A stretch of 64,000 bases of DNA from contig OX328124.1 in NCBI GenBank assembly GCA_946811695.1, forward strand, positions 91,381,696-91,445,695. Direction: 5' to 3'. Positions 12,701 to 25,016 of this stretch are shown one piece after another (position 1 is the stretch's first letter; each line of letters starts with the position of its first letter). Both the position numbers and the translations under genes were made by a program. The notes under the pieces were generated by a model. That model saw nothing but the letters and a program-made list of their open reading frames with translations. It made no database searches and was not told the DNA's origin. Source of the DNA: Gonocerus acuteangulatus (lineage: Eukaryota; Arthropoda; Insecta; Hemiptera; Coreidae).

Positions 12701-13058
12701 GAGATACTATTATACTTGGAATACGAAGAAGGCTGCCACAAAATATAGTCATCTATTAGTGACTATCCATACTACATTCATTTCCTAACGTATGTTGACT
12801 ATATCAAATCTAAAACTGTTAATATTTATTGTAGTGCTCATGGCCTAGGTGTCGAAGCACCGTAAAAAAGCCCATTTTATTTAAAAGGAGTTACAAGCTA
12901 GATGGCTGTAGACACAGCTTACCGATGTATAGTAAAAAGGAAAATAAATTAATAATTAGTTATAGTGTTTATTTGCTAGCATTTAATAAAATGATTTGTT
13001 TAACTGTGTAATTTTTTATTGATTTATTCAGTTTGTTTTTTTCCTTGCAGGTAAATAA
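9743..13058 (+). CDS. Gene I: tiny secreted acidic/Gly-rich protein, 3 exons, 73 aa
   Basis: Exons 9743-9849, 11473-11579 and 13051-13058. Exon 1 gives a signal peptide (MDLYVFYFMFTVLFALAYG) then an acidic stretch NFDHDDFGEDANGEIV, ending CAG|GTGAGA. The codon AG|G restores Arg (phase 2). Exon 2 encodes DTFQGAIISDDSSSGGGGG followed by LLSGLTELLQLKARIL and ends TTGG|GTAATT. The last acceptor CTTGCAG gives G|GT AAA TAA, so the protein would end in GGK (phase 1). That eight-base coding part is the weakest point: a second acceptor 23 bases later (ACTAG) would instead add seven residues. Pattern is an acidic propiece, a Gly hinge and a short amphipathic helix. I do not recognise a named family. 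Confidence 0.7.
10140..11450. repeat. Decayed Helentron-like copy in intron 1 of gene I
   Basis: Phrases such as CTACGATTTCCCAACCGTTA, 'ATTTAGTTTGA'-type stretches and a terminal hairpin near 11402-11440 (TTCCTCTCTTTAGGGAGGAA) match the better preserved copies at 31-46 kb. Too diverged to set ends. Confidence 0.45.
12480..12880 (+). repeat. LINE 3' end and SINE tail in intron 2 of gene I
   Basis: GACCATCGCCAAAGATGAGG...ATGAATAAATAAATAAAC at about 12610-12658 is like the 3' end of I-type LINEs (compare 62960-63000). At 12834-12880 a stretch AGTGCTCATGGCCTAGGTGT then CGAAGCACCGTAAAAAA is a copy of the common SINE tail. Confidence 0.5.
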
Positions 13059-13307
13059 TAATACTACTACTAGCTTGGATGCTGTTCAAGAAGTGAAGAA
13101 CGTATAATGTATAAAATGTATGGACGACAGAATTTATAGCTGCCTAAAATATTCATTACGTTACAATTGATATAATATTTAGCTATTACATTTTGCAAGG
13201 TTACGATATTATTCTAAGGAAGGCAAACGCCAAAATTTAAAATGTAAAATATATTATTTGAGATATTATTCAATTTATAGTTAATAGTTTTTCCTGTTTT
13301 AATTTTA

Positions 13308-13313
13308 AATAAA
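13308..13313 (+). terminator. Poly(A) signal of gene I
   Basis: AATAAA about 250 bases after the stop codon; no other gene lies between. Confidence 0.6.
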
Positions 13314-15207
13314 TGTTTCGCATTAATGGATTTGTGAGTAGTCTTTTCCCCCAAAATACTCCCTAAATTCAGAAGTAGATGGTCTTTAAAAATGACAGAT
13401 TAAAAAATGAATGATCTGTTTGTGTAAGGGCAGACTATTATTCTTTTTCATGAATAATCATCTTCCACCTTTCCTGAAATAATCTTTAAGAAAATTGTCT
13501 TTGATCCTTAAAGAAAAGTCATTCGCTTTTAGAGTATTTGACTAAGAATTTTACGAAGAAGTGTCGAAAATTGTGAAATTCAGACGCAGGATCCAATGTA
13601 TTGGAAAAAATTAAAAAAGGTACAATTTGCGAATTTATTGTAAATGCTCAACTAGCTTCACAAAATTAAGAATAATGTTTAAGAGCGTTAACGGGTAAAC
13701 TATATGTTCAGTTCAGTTGAGAACGTGATGTCCTATTATGAGCTTTTTTTTATTTACTTATTTACCGCAACAATGGCGATATGGTCTTACATTTCTGAGG
13801 AACTAGCATGAACAGTTGTTGATAAAGTGCACAATAAAAGAAATGGATGATGGCAACAGACAAAAGTAAAGGAAAATAAAGAAGGTATGATTCACAGGAC
13901 TGCGCCATTTAACGCTATTACGTTCTTATCTCTACTTTCATTTGGAAAGCTGAGAATACAAAGAGTTTTGATCTGTTGTGAATAATGTAGACACCTAAAA
14001 AAATGTAAAATGATATCTGACAGAAAATCAAGACTTTGTGTACCACATTAAAAAACTGACATTAGGATAATGAAATGACTCATTCCGTTTTCTACACGTT
14101 TGCCCAAATATTACCCTGGGGAGGTACTCATTTACTTAAATTGTTTTACCAATTTTGTTGGAAAATACAATGAAAAAACACAACCAAAAAACTCAGGCAA
14201 AAGGACAAAACAAATAACGTCCAAAAGAACGAATCGGACACTCTCGATTTTTAAGAATCGATTTCTCAGATTGTGATCGCTTTATCAAAGATTGCATCCG
14301 TCCGTTTTTGGAGGAAATTTAATAGGCTTTCGAATCCTCATAACGAAAACGGTTATGAATAAGCTCTAGCAAATGTTTTTATTAGATTCCCCTCGTCGAA
14401 GTACATATAAAACGTGTACCTGGACCTAACTATCAACGCAAAAAAGTAAGCGTTTACTTGAATGTCGCCCAAAACCGTGCTCCGGTTGACGGGTTCTGCT
14501 CTTTAACAAACTTGACATTTGAAATCATTATTTTATTAAGTATTTCTGAGCCTAATTTCGTCCATGTCGGCCCATTTTTGAGCACGAGCGGACAAATTAA
14601 CTATTTAAATGCTTAAAAAATTGTCTACAAAAATAGTTCTTATGACTTTTTCGTTGGTACGATCTCATGCGGATAAATTTGTGTTTAAAAGATCCCTTAA
14701 CCAACTTTTAAGGTGTTGGTTTCTAGGCTTTGAACGGTTCATTACGTTGGTTTCTTCAGTGTTTGTTGCTTACATATTTCATTATATCAGTAAAATAAAT
14801 TTGCGAGTAAATCAAAATACTTACTATAAGAACGCATTTTTGGTTGTTTGTAATAGAGGTTTTCGAGCGGGATTCGAAGGTGCTCAATGAGTAATTTCCG
14901 CTTCTGTATGTTTTTAGTAGATAATGTCTAAATCGCGCGTATCCTTAAGATTTTATCAGAGTAGGAGTTCAAGGTTTTTACAAAATATTAAATATATTTG
15001 TTTCAAGCTTTGCAAATGACACCAGGGATAAGACGTTATGGGAACGTGCTAAGATAACGAAGTTCATGCGAGTAAAACTTTTCTTGTTTTTAAGGCGTTT
15101 CCTCCCTTCCTACACAGGAAGGAAGCCCTCATTTTGGAAGTACCTACTAGAACATTTTTTCAGAACGTAATAACGGTGCGGAGAAATAACGGTGTTTTTA
15201 ATTTGTT

Positions 15208-15266
<59 letters not shown>

Positions 15267-16070
15267 CCCTTTGTCCCTACAAATGGTCATTTGTTTCTAA
15301 TAATAACTGTTGTCAGCAAGCTATAAATTGCAAAGTTAAGAGACATGCGTATTATATTTTTATTATGATTCCTAGCGCATGCAGCCCCTTTGAGTAGTTT
15401 TATGATTCGCAAGGTTCAACTGTTGTACCGTAAACAGTAACTAGTGGACAGTCGTAAACGTATTTGATTTACATAAATTTATTTGCTCATTAATTTTTGA
15501 ACGAGGAATGCTCTCACATTGTCAACATTCTTTGAGGCTTAATACTTTCTTGGTTATATGATATAGTTATAGGGCGTCTCTCGGTAATCAGTAATTTTTT
15601 AGAATAAATCGCTACAAGCTATGGACGTATGTTGCAGATTTATTAAAGAAGAAAGCTGAATATCAGGTGTAAGGGATCCTTGCTTATGAGACTTACTCCG
15701 ACATCTTGGTTATGATTGGCAATTGATAAGAATCAGACATTATCAGTTGACAAAACAAAAAGGCATTTATGAGAAATGTACTTCCTATTCCCATCAGAGG
15801 TATACAGCTCTTAGCATTAGGATTCATCTCTGAAATAAAAAAATAAAAAAAACAAACATAAAATTCTATTATTAATATCAATGCAAGGATGAGTTTAATA
15901 TATATCATTAGGATCACCTATACACCTAAAATAAGAAATGACCATGAGAATAACAGGCGTCCTGAAAAAAAGTACATATAAAACACATCGAACCAACTAG
16001 TGGTTTTTTTTTAAACCAATGAGAATCAATTTTTCAAGATATGATTATAAAGGCAAACAAAACAAAAATA
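13314..16070. other. Intergenic, repeat-derived, no gene
   Basis: 14230-15125 carries degraded Helentron-type text ending in a hairpin (GGCGTTTCCTCCCTTCC... 15090-15125). An (AT)n run follows at 15210-15261. The open frames at 14609 and 15134 fall in this repeat and microsatellite sequence and are not supported as genes. Confidence 0.5.
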
Positions 16071-16072
16071 AA

Positions 16073-16480
16073 TTATTTTTTATTTTTGACCAAAACAATT
16101 AGTTTTTTCACAAATGGAATGAGAAAAATCCTATTTAGAATGAAAATTAAAATAAAATGCTTTGGTACAACCTCGCCATATGGTTCTCCAAAGTAGTAGT
16201 TCGTGGCACTAGAATAGAGGGCCAGTTTGTGGTGGTATCTGCTGATATCTGGGTCGGGTCTTGACGTGAAACGCGAGGGGATCAACTCCCAGTTCTCGAT
16301 GAAGCAAGATGTTTCAAACGAACCAAGAGGCTTTGGCTACAATCCGCAGGACTTAAGTCTGAAGTCCTGTGATGTTCGTCACGGTTGTTCCATACTACAC
16401 AGGGATGGCGTATGACAGTATTAGGAGGATCATGGTCTTGTATAGGAGTGAGACTAAGATTGTAAAGAAAACTACTATCC
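16073..16480 (-). pseudogene. Coding-like relic, unidentified
   Basis: Minus-strand translation gives VVWNNRDEHHRTSDLSPADC...HLASSRTGS, then in another frame WELIPSRFTSRPDPDISRYH followed by HKLALYSSATNYYFGEPYG. The composition is protein-like and unlike its AT-rich surroundings, but a frameshift separates the two parts and no start or splice signals are evident. I cannot name the source protein; a decayed element or host pseudogene are both possible. Confidence 0.35.
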
Positions 16481-17551
16481 TTGGAATGACAAGAAGGATG
16501 TCATCAAATGTATAATAATAAAAAAAAAAATAAAAAAAAACAATTAAAAAATATATAAATAAATTTAAAAAATAAAACAAAATAAAAAATAAAATAAAGG
16601 AAGAAAAATAAAAATTAATAAATAAATAATTTCCATATATATTTTATACCTTGGACTCAGATGCATATACATATAGATTTAAATAATATGCCATAATAGA
16701 CCAAGCTCGTATCATCACAATTATTATTACACTTATAATATACCATTATCTAAGTAAAACAATTATATTAGCAACATTAGTTTTAGAAAGAATATAAGAA
16801 CTTTTTGGCGCATGTTATAAAATTACAATTTAAGAACATTTCCGACAATGTAAATAGTACAATTCACTCCTATAATATCTCTATAGTATAGAAAATACTA
16901 ATAAATAATTTTCATTAAAGAACAGTTCACAGGATAATGATAACCTTTGACGTTCTTCGCCCTACTCCTACGTAAACGTAAACCCTATCCATACATATAT
17001 ACCAAATATATTCAAACATGTCTTCAAAACTAAAACCGCAAAATTTGTCTCTATTCATTACAGTAGTTACCTTGCTAAAAAATGTGCCAAAATTAAGATA
17101 TCTGAAATATTTAAAATTAATCATAATATGCGATTGTTCATCGCATAGCACGATCGAGTTTAAAATATTCCCTTAGAACCGTAAAAATCGCCTTTACGGG
17201 TGAAATATGAATCAATAAAAATTAAAGTACTAAAAAAAAAATGTTTTACAACAGAAAACAAAATACATTTGTCCTTTTCAGATGTTTTATAACCGTGAAA
17301 TTATGCAAAAGTTGCATTCTTTTTCATAGCTTTGGCGATAAGGAGACTTTTGTCTGATTTAAAAGAATCGTGAGCCTGGTTCTTTACGCTGGGTTTCTCT
17401 TATCAATACAATTACCGAACCCTCTCTGGCTTTATACAATGGCAGTCTTGCATGTTAATATATAATTAGAAGTTTGATTTATTAAAGGAAAGTCCTGACA
17501 GAAGTATTTAATAAATATTTTGTCTTGAAGAAGAGCTCAGAAGGAAAGAGG
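16481..17551. other. Intergenic region upstream of gene C
   Basis: Very A-rich low-complexity DNA at 16510-16630, then unique AT-rich sequence. A TATA-like CTTTATACAATGG lies at about 17429-17441, roughly 115 bases before the ATG of gene C. Confidence 0.4.
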
Positions 17552-20469
17552 ATGGCCAGACTCGGTGTGTATCTGCTGTTTCTAGTTGCCCCTCTGGCAT
17601 TATCCTATCCCAACGATGGAATTGAGGCTTCATCAGACGAATCTGGTTTTGGTCCTCGGGGTGATGACAGTCATCCTGAAACTGGAAGTGGTGGGGCTAA
17701 CAAAGAAGTTGCTCCACCAATAAATGGAAACCACGAAGCCGATCAATCCGCAAAAGAGGCTGCTCAACCAGGAAAGGTGGAAGATGGCTCTGGAAAACAA
17801 GACGCATCTAGAGTCAAGTAAGTAATTTACAATCACCCTTCTAAGATGTCCAAGAAGCATATGTATACCATTACGAATATGTGTCACATTTATATAAAAC
17901 ATGGGATTATATAAGGGAGGGGGCAGAGGGATGCAGACCCCACGAAATATTGATTTCATCAGTAAAAATGTGTCATAAAAAACCCCAAAATAAATTAAAA
18001 GAGATCATTTACTTCAGAAAAATAATATTTTTCTGGTGTAATAGCATTTTAGTTGGCTAACAATTCTAAGTTTCAGTCTGTTAGCTGGACGGCTACGAGA
18101 GATATGAGAAGTGCTTAGTGTGTGTGTATACAGTAATATATAAAACTATTCAGGGTAATACAAATTGTTGCACAACGATTTCACAAATCATAAAATCAGT
18201 TAAAAATAAAATGTTATAAGTTCATTATGCCGTTTTGATAAACGTTTTTTTATAGAAAAGCCTATAAAAACGAAAAATGTCTCCAACATTTACTCTGGTT
18301 TAATAGGTGTCACAGGACCTAAAAATCGCCGTTTTACACTAAAATATGTAAAATATTCCCGGACCCCTTCCATCTTATGGGGTATTACATACATCCTGGT
18401 GGTCACGGCCCCTGAAATGTTTCCATGCATACAACAGTACTGGGCGTACAATCATTTTATAAAGTATTGTTTTATTTTTCGGGCTTAATTTAGATTTTTT
18501 TATTAAAATATGGGAACATTGAAAAGAGTAATTTCATACAACTATCCCGCTTCTGGTTTATATGCTGGGTGAAGGTGAGACGTCTATCTAGAATTAGTCC
18601 TAAATATTTTGAATGGGGTTTCCATGGAATCGTATTATTTTGAATTTTAATATAAATTTCTTGTCGCGGTCTTCTCTTTGTAAACAGAACTGCTTCTGTT
18701 TTTGTGTGATTTATTTTTATTTTCCATTTCCAATAATATGCATGGATCTTTTTAAAACTACATTGCAATCTGTTTACTATTGTATCGAGTTTGAATGAGC
18801 TTGTATACAGGGCAGTATCATCGGCAAATAGTGAAAGGCTAGTGTGGGGGAGTGTTGGCAGGTCATTAATATATAAATTAAATAATATTGGGCTTAAACA
18901 AGAGCCTTGTGGGACTCCGGCTGGTATGGATTGAATGCTTGAGGTTCTTGAGTTTATATTAACGAAGAAAGTTCTGTTTACAAGGAATGAATGTATTAAG
19001 TGAATAAGGTATGGAGGTATGTTTAGGGTAATGAGTTTATATATAAGCCCATGGTGCCAGATTGTGTCAAATGCCTTCTCCACGTCAATCAGTAGCATGC
19101 CAGTATGTTTCTTCTCATTAAAATTTTTAGTTATATTGTCTGTTAGCCTTGCAAGTTGCGCTACTGTGGAATGATTTCTTCTAAATCCGAACTGCTCTTT
19201 AATAAGGCATTGATTGTGGGAGATGTATTTATTAATTCTCGATAATATTAATTTTTCAAGAAGTTTGGAAAATATACTGAGGATGCTTATGGGACGTAAG
19301 TTACTGGGGAGAGAGGGGTCCTTGTTTGGTTTAGGAAAGGCTAATAATTTAGCTCTTTTCCATGTGTCTGGAAAGTGTTTTAATCGAAAGCAACTGTTAT
19401 ACATTTTTGTTAAGCTTATTATTGCTTTTTTGGATATATTTTTGACCAATAAAGGATGAATGTTATCGGGTCCAATCGATTTCTTTGTTTTGATTTGTTT
19501 AATTAGTTTGGCTAGTTCTTTAGGTGTCACTGCTGGAAATGTTCGATCTACTGACTATTTGAAAAATTTGTTGACTTGACGTCTAATGGTATTTTCATGG
19601 TGACGAGAGCCGAAATTGTTTGTCAAATAATGAACTTGTTTAAAGTGTTGGGCGAGTAGCTCTGCTTTACTTTGGTCGTCATAAACATATGTGCCCTGAG
19701 TGTTAAGAGGAGGGATGCGTTTATATGATCTAGTGAATTGTTTGTGGATTTTCCATAAGGATCCATCTCCAGGTTTTAATTTTAAAAGAAATTGTTCCCA
19801 TTTTTTATTTCTCCATTTATTTAAGCGAGTCCGAGTAAAATGGGTAAGCCAGTTACATATCCGGGATATTATGGGTGATCGATATCTTTGTGACATTTTT
19901 TTTGAATTTATTTTTGATAAAAATAAGATGTTGGAGATAAGAAGGAAGTTGGAAATTTTCAGTATGATTGAGTGTAATAAGTGCAGTTGATTCTTTTACG
20001 GCTGAGAGAATAATGTTACTAAAGTCTTGCACTGCTATATTTAAATCACTTGGGCAAGTTATTAATGGGTTTATGCATATATTTTCATTTATTATTTTTC
20101 TGTACATTTGCCAATCAGTTTTAGAATAGTGGAGGATTCTTTTTCTTTTTTGGGTTATAAGGGTTTTATAAAGGCAGAATATTATAGGTTCATGATCAGA
20201 GCTTAAGGCGTTTATGGCGACAAGATGGGATAATGTGTCAATATTTTTAGTCAATACCAGATCTATAATACTGGGTTTTAGGTTCTGCTGTGATGGGAAA
20301 TGTGTAGGAGGGTTTGGAAACTTGTCATATGAATTAGCCTGATAATATTCTAGACGTCGGCATTGTCTCTTTTCTTCATCACCTTTTCTAAACAGGTTCA
20401 AAAAGCATTTCTGAGTCTGATATTTGTGGTAGTACAGAAATGGCCATTATTATTATTATTACGACAGAA

Positions 20470-20519
<50 letters not shown>

Positions 20520-20734
20520 TACATACAAACACTTCTTAAGGTGAATGGTAGCAACTAAGGGAGATTAGGGAAATTCCAGCATTTTTAATTGTCAATACAA
20601 AAATTTTAACTCACTGAAGTAGCACACAACATGATCTTTTACATCACCAGGTGCATGAGGTCACTGCGAACGGTTTTTACACAGTCACAACACCAATAAA
20701 TGCAAATTGAAACATAGTTTTATTTTATTTGTCA

Positions 20735-20794
<60 letters not shown>

Positions 20795-21773
20795 ATACAC
20801 ACATACGATTATTTATTTTTTTTTCTCATGGGAGTCAAAACCAAAACACCCAGACGATCTTGGCGTTCCTTCCTTCAACACCGAAAATTTGTTTCTTCAC
20901 TTAAATCTATAAATCAATATGAAGACGGTTGAAAATTAAGCAATTTATAATTCCAAAAGAAAAAAAAACATATATTTAATAGTAAGTAAACAAAAATTCA
21001 TTAGAAAATAATTATTTATGCCTATTAAATGCTTAAAATCATTTCATACAAGTAATGGTTAGCCTAGTGCCTGTCGATCTTAAGTGTTGGTATGTTTTAG
21101 TATTTGCTGTAATATTTTTACATAAAAGTATTATGAAATTGACGTTTGCAGGTTTAATCCTGAAGATATGGAAAGTTTAACAAAACAATTTGGAGAAGCT
21201 ATGTTGGAAGCAGTAAGAAACGTAAAATCCGAAATCGTTCACATGATGTCTACATTTGTAAGAGAAGTTCTTGGTAAGATTGTTTTTTTTTTTTCATGTA
21301 TTTTTCCAGTTCAACGAATTTAGCCCACCTCATAAGAAGAAAAGCCGATTATCCTTAAGAATACTGGTAGGACATTTCGACGTTTAAAAACCCAAATACC
21401 AAAAAATGAGTCTAGCCGACCAAATCTGTATGTATATATATATTTATTTTCATAAATATGGCAAAGGTCCAAATAATAGTACTCCAGATTCTTGCACTAT
21501 TTTATTTTTGATACGCCCTACATGTTTCGTGGCCTTATGCCACCTCCTCAGGGGCCACTAAATCCTAAAAACATTTTTTACAAATTTTTAATACCTTATT
21601 TTAGTAAATTTAATAATAATTATACACCGAGTAACATTAAAATTCCTATACTAACCCCTAAACTTTATATGTAAAATATAATAATAAAAATAATATTGTT
21701 ATATTGTACATCCCCTATGTGTGGTCAGCTCGCCACCCATACTATGACTGAGGCTAGCTAAATACTTTTGTCG

Positions 21774-21841
<68 letters not shown>

Positions 21842-22819
21842 TCGAGATTTGGAAAAGTCATAGTAGGTATAATATATAAATAGTAATGAAAATAATTGGA
21901 TACAACATTTATTTATCTGTTTGCTCTCTAGTACCTAGAAAATATCAGGTTCCTATGAAAAGTGGCACAAAAATACTTTATTCGAAGCAGAAAGTCATGT
22001 CACCAGCAAAATTTAACCGCTGATTAATGTTTTTTTTTTTTTAGCGACATTGGCACGAAAGAAATAGTAGTGCCGCCTGTTTACCTAGGGAATCTAGTAA
22101 TAGAACATTCAGGGGTTTTAATATTTTTAAACGACCTCAGAAAAAAAATAGCGTTTTAGTTGGGTTTTTTTTTAGAACTACGGATTGAGTTGAAACGTCT
22201 TCTTTTTTGTGAGATGACGATTCATTCGAATTAATTTATAAGGACTTTTTTTCTTTGTTTAACGACGTATGAACTTATGGGCTATTAATGCCGGGCTATC
22301 TATAGGCTGCTACCCATTCAGGTACTGGCCATGCCCGACTTTGCCTAACTTCGGTGATCTACGGGAACCGGTGCTTTCGCCGTGGCTATGGCCGTTGGCG
22401 ACGTCACTTTTTCTTTGATTTTTCTTTTAAGGGGATTTTCAAATTGCGTTTACCCTAAATTATTAAAAACAATTATACACAGTAAAGTTTTCAGCAATAA
22501 TAGGCTGTGTTAGTTATTAAGGAATAGGTAAGCTATTTGTGCGTCTTATTAAGGAATACCTTGGTGACGAATGTGCTTAGTTGTGTAGCTCCCCGTGCTT
22601 GATAGATATGTTCAGAACAGCATCTTATTTTTTTCAGGTACTATGGAATCATTCAGCGCCGCCTTACCAGGTGGCGGTAGAGTCGAACATTTCGGAAGCA
22701 TGGGAAGAGAAATGGCAGAGACGATGAGCAAAGCTGCAAAGGAAAGATTCGACGAATTCATGGGGCCAAATAGAAGATTGCCTTTTATGTTCATGCCAAG
22801 GCTTGGCAGGGAAACTTAA
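17552..22819 (+). CDS. Gene C: secreted acidic then helical protein, 3 exons, 189 aa
   Basis: Exons 17552-17817, 21152-21273 and 22638-22819. The ATG at 17552 begins a clean signal peptide (MARLGVYLLFLVAPLALSYP). The long exon 1 continues as a low-complexity hydrophilic stretch rich in Gly, Ser, Asp, Glu and Pro. The donor AA|GTAAGT joins G after TTTGCAG to restore Lys (phase 2). Exon 2 is amphipathic helix (EDMESLTKQFGEAMLEAVRN) and ends CTTG|GTAAGA. Exon 3 after TTTTTTCAG restores Gly (phase 1) and ends FMFMPRLGRET. Lengths 266+122+182 give an exact frame. Exon 3 is Met-, Arg- and Phe-rich with a basic tail; there are no cysteines. Intron 1 holds a LINE and intron 2 a hammerhead motif and a 5S-derived SINE. 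Family not recognised. Confidence 0.85.
17914..18075 (+). repeat. Dispersed repeat, second copy at about 31797-31960
   Basis: GGAGGGGGCAGAGGGATGCAG followed by AAAACCC..AAATAAATTAAA.GAGATCA and TAATAGCATTTTAGTTGGCTA. The same order occurs at 31797-31960, with 31980-32010 continuing in a CCCCCC run. It adjoins the 3' side of the LINE below. Confidence 0.55.
18423..20401 (-). mobile_element. Truncated jockey-type LINE (endonuclease end and RT), frameshifted
   Basis: Minus-strand frames in order: the C-terminal endonuclease piece (20401-19853; PPTHFPSQQNLKPSIIDLVL and the SSDHEPI catalytic-His motif), a linker (19896-19555), and the reverse transcriptase (19530-18490). The RT carries KSIGPDNIHPLLVKNI, FGFRRNHSTVAQLARL, VPQGSCLSPILFNLYINDL and the LSLFADDTALY active-site box. 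A further frameshift near 18485 leads to YKMIVRPVLLYAW before the element stops at about 18423. Both ends are missing and at least two frameshifts are present, so it is dead. It lies in intron 1 of gene C. Confidence 0.85.
20473..20512. repeat. (AT)n microsatellite
   Basis: AT run in intron 1 of gene C. A second, longer one lies at 20737-20791. Confidence 0.9.
20737..20791. repeat. (AT)n microsatellite
   Basis: AT run ending in GTGTATACACACA. Overlapping Ile-Tyr open frames are by-products. Confidence 0.9.
21515..21555 (-). ncRNA. Hammerhead-ribozyme-like motif with intact core, intron 2 of gene C
   Basis: On the minus strand: stem I GCCC/GGGC, core CTGAGGA, stem II GTGGC/GCCAC with a loop of about five bases, GAAAC, then ATGTA before the cleavage-side strand. 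This matches the CUGANGA...GAAA hammerhead order. Stem III is only A-U plus C-G, as in Penelope-like elements, which usually need a dimer for activity. Confidence 0.7.
21779..21836. repeat. (AT)n microsatellite
   Basis: AT run in intron 2 of gene C. Confidence 0.9.
22246..22399 (-). mobile_element. 5S rRNA-derived SINE (SINE3 class)
   Basis: The minus strand opens with GCCAACGGCCATAGCCACG and goes on with CACCGGTTCCCG, GATCACCGAAGTTAGGCAAA and GTCGGGCATGGCCAGTACC, the familiar 5' two-thirds of animal 5S rRNA with changes. Instead of the 5S 3' end there is TAGATAGCCCGGCATTAATA, then GCCCATAAGTTCATACGTCG and an A-rich tail. The copy at 53100 has the same head and a matching tail. Confidence 0.8.
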
Positions 22820-24787
22820 CATGAGTGATTAACTTCTCAAAGTTTCAGTAAAATAATTAATGAGGCAAAAACGTAGATTCATGTAGCGTAGATTTTAAAG
22901 TGTGGCAATTATTCAAATACCTAATTACTAAGATAAAGGAATTAATTTTTATTAATAATATTTATTATTAATAAGGGTTTTGTTTAAAATATACAATTGA
23001 AAAATAGATCTTGTATCTTTCCTTACATATATTTTACTATTTTCCGAAACAGATAAACGCCTTCAAATCCACAAACTAGGAAGAAACAACAGTTTTGATC
23101 CTATATGAACATTTTACGTTTTACGTTATTATTGGAGAAATAACGGAATTAGGTTTTGAGGTTATATCCTAGAAGTGCTTTCAATCATGGGTATTTATTT
23201 TTTATTTTTTAAAGCATTCAGTTATGATGATGACCACACCCTAAATTAGAAAACATCCTTCATGACGAATAGAATTATTCAGCGTTCAACGCTATTTATG
23301 AATATCCGGAATACATTTTAGCAAACAAATGTAATAGATCATATAATGAACTTGTATTAAAAATTAGTATTACATCTTGGAGAGCTAAACAGCAAACTTT
23401 TAGCAGGCTGTTTTAAAATTTTCTTCAGTATTTTCCGTTTGATTCCCCCATCTCTAATTTATTGTAAAAATGAATTCATTACGTGCCTATTACGACATAG
23501 TCTTTTCATATGAAGTAAGCATTTTACCTTTAAAAATTCTACGTTTTTTTTTCCTGTTTGTATAAAATCATCATATACCTATCCCGTAACAATATAAAAT
23601 GGTAATACCTAATTTATTGTATGTTAATATATTTACTAAGTTGTATTAAGAGATGCAGGTATTAAACGAAATAGACACATTCTCTTTTGTAATTGCATAG
23701 ATTTACCCGTATATGAACCTGTACCCATGTGCCACTAACAAGGACAACGTAGCAAGGAATAAAAGATTTGGAGCCAAAGTAATTTTTATTTTCATTCAGA
23801 AAATAATTTATTACATTTTTCTTATTAAACTATATGAACATACTTCAGCAGAATCAACACCATGTCATACCGACAATGTGAAGAGTGATAGAAACAGGAT
23901 CACTGCAAATAAATTATACTTATATTAGTAAAGAATGTATATAAATTAAAATTTAATATAAATATTATTTAACGCTGGCAACTTGATTCTAATCTACCAT
24001 AAATTTTCGTTGTACGCCTAACAACATTGGGTATAGCTGGTATAACATAATGTACAAACATAATATTTGGAAGGAAACGAAGAGACGGACGTTTCAGCCA
24101 CTCGATGGAACACATTACACAGTAATCGTAATGCGAAATTATGATTACTATAACGAATGAATCATTTTAGAAGTATTGTTATTCTTTCTATAAACTGAAG
24201 AAATTAATGAAAATTGTGTTTTTGTTTGTATTTTGATAGACTGGAAAGCCGTCAAACGCTAGAAGTTTAGCTATAGAAATCTGTTCATAAAGAAGTGACT
24301 AAATAAATTATAATAACTTAAAAAAATAACAAAGAAATCCTTTACATTATGTCTAGATATTTTTACCGGGGGATGTCTGTAAACAACTAAAAACAAAAAA
24401 CATTCTTCCGGTTTGACGGTTAATCTTTTAATCGAGCTTAGTATTTCTATTCTTAATATATATACATAAGTGCCGACTAGAAAAGGTTTTTCGGAACCTA
24501 TAGATTACGAAATAAATTATTTCTCTGTTACCTCAAAAATGTTCCGATTGTAATAAAATTGAGTGCATGAATATTAAGTCAGATTTCAAGGTCAAGTCCT
24601 GTAATCAGCAGACCCCCCTCCATTTTATTTAAATTGTTGGACAGTTTTGGGATTGTTGTATATTTTCTTAAATATCTCGAAAACGGTTGAATGATCATGG
24701 TCAGTGGAAGGTAACCGTTTGTATGCTTAATGAATTAATGATTTTTATGTGATAGTCTTAGTCGAGAAATGAGTGCTTATAACTTCG
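22820..24787. other. Intergenic, no gene recognised
   Basis: AT-rich DNA. The open frame at 23713-23928 has no protein-like pattern. No repeats I could match elsewhere, except short phrases near 24420-24780 that resemble decayed Helentron text (CGGAACC, AATATCTCGAAAACGGTTGA). Confidence 0.4.
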
Positions 24788-24795
24788 AAAGCGTT

Positions 24796-24881
<86 letters not shown>

Positions 24882-24928
24882 GGCGTGTCAGGTTTTTAGC
24901 CATTAACGCCAGTAAAAAGCGTTAGTTT
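24788..24928 (-). mobile_element. Tail-only SINE insertion, 83-nt poly(A), target duplication
   Basis: An uninterrupted run of 83 T (24798-24880) is followed by about 30 bases whose minus strand reads GGCGTTAATGGCTAAAAACC then TGACACGCCC. The insertion is bounded by AAAGCGTTAGTTT at 24788-24800 and 24916-24928. The unbroken homopolymer and perfect duplication point to a recent event. Confidence 0.75.
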
Positions 24929-25016
24929 CGTTGCTCTGAACAGTTCTTTGCTGTGTATGTTTTCATCAGTATTTTATTGCATGTAGTTTTTGTAATTAAT
25001 TTTAGGAAGGTACCTC

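Noticed and set aside
14609..14890. 93-residue frame
   Set aside because: Lies in decayed Helentron-like sequence with no protein-like pattern.
20707..20932. Ile-Tyr repeat proteins here and at several other AT runs
   Set aside because: Translations of (AT)n microsatellites.
23390..23480. Candidate minus-strand terminal exon for gene D (frame in phase 0, about 17 codons)
   Set aside because: Acceptor lacks a pyrimidine tract, no poly(A) signal nearby, and no convincing likeness to the D' end.
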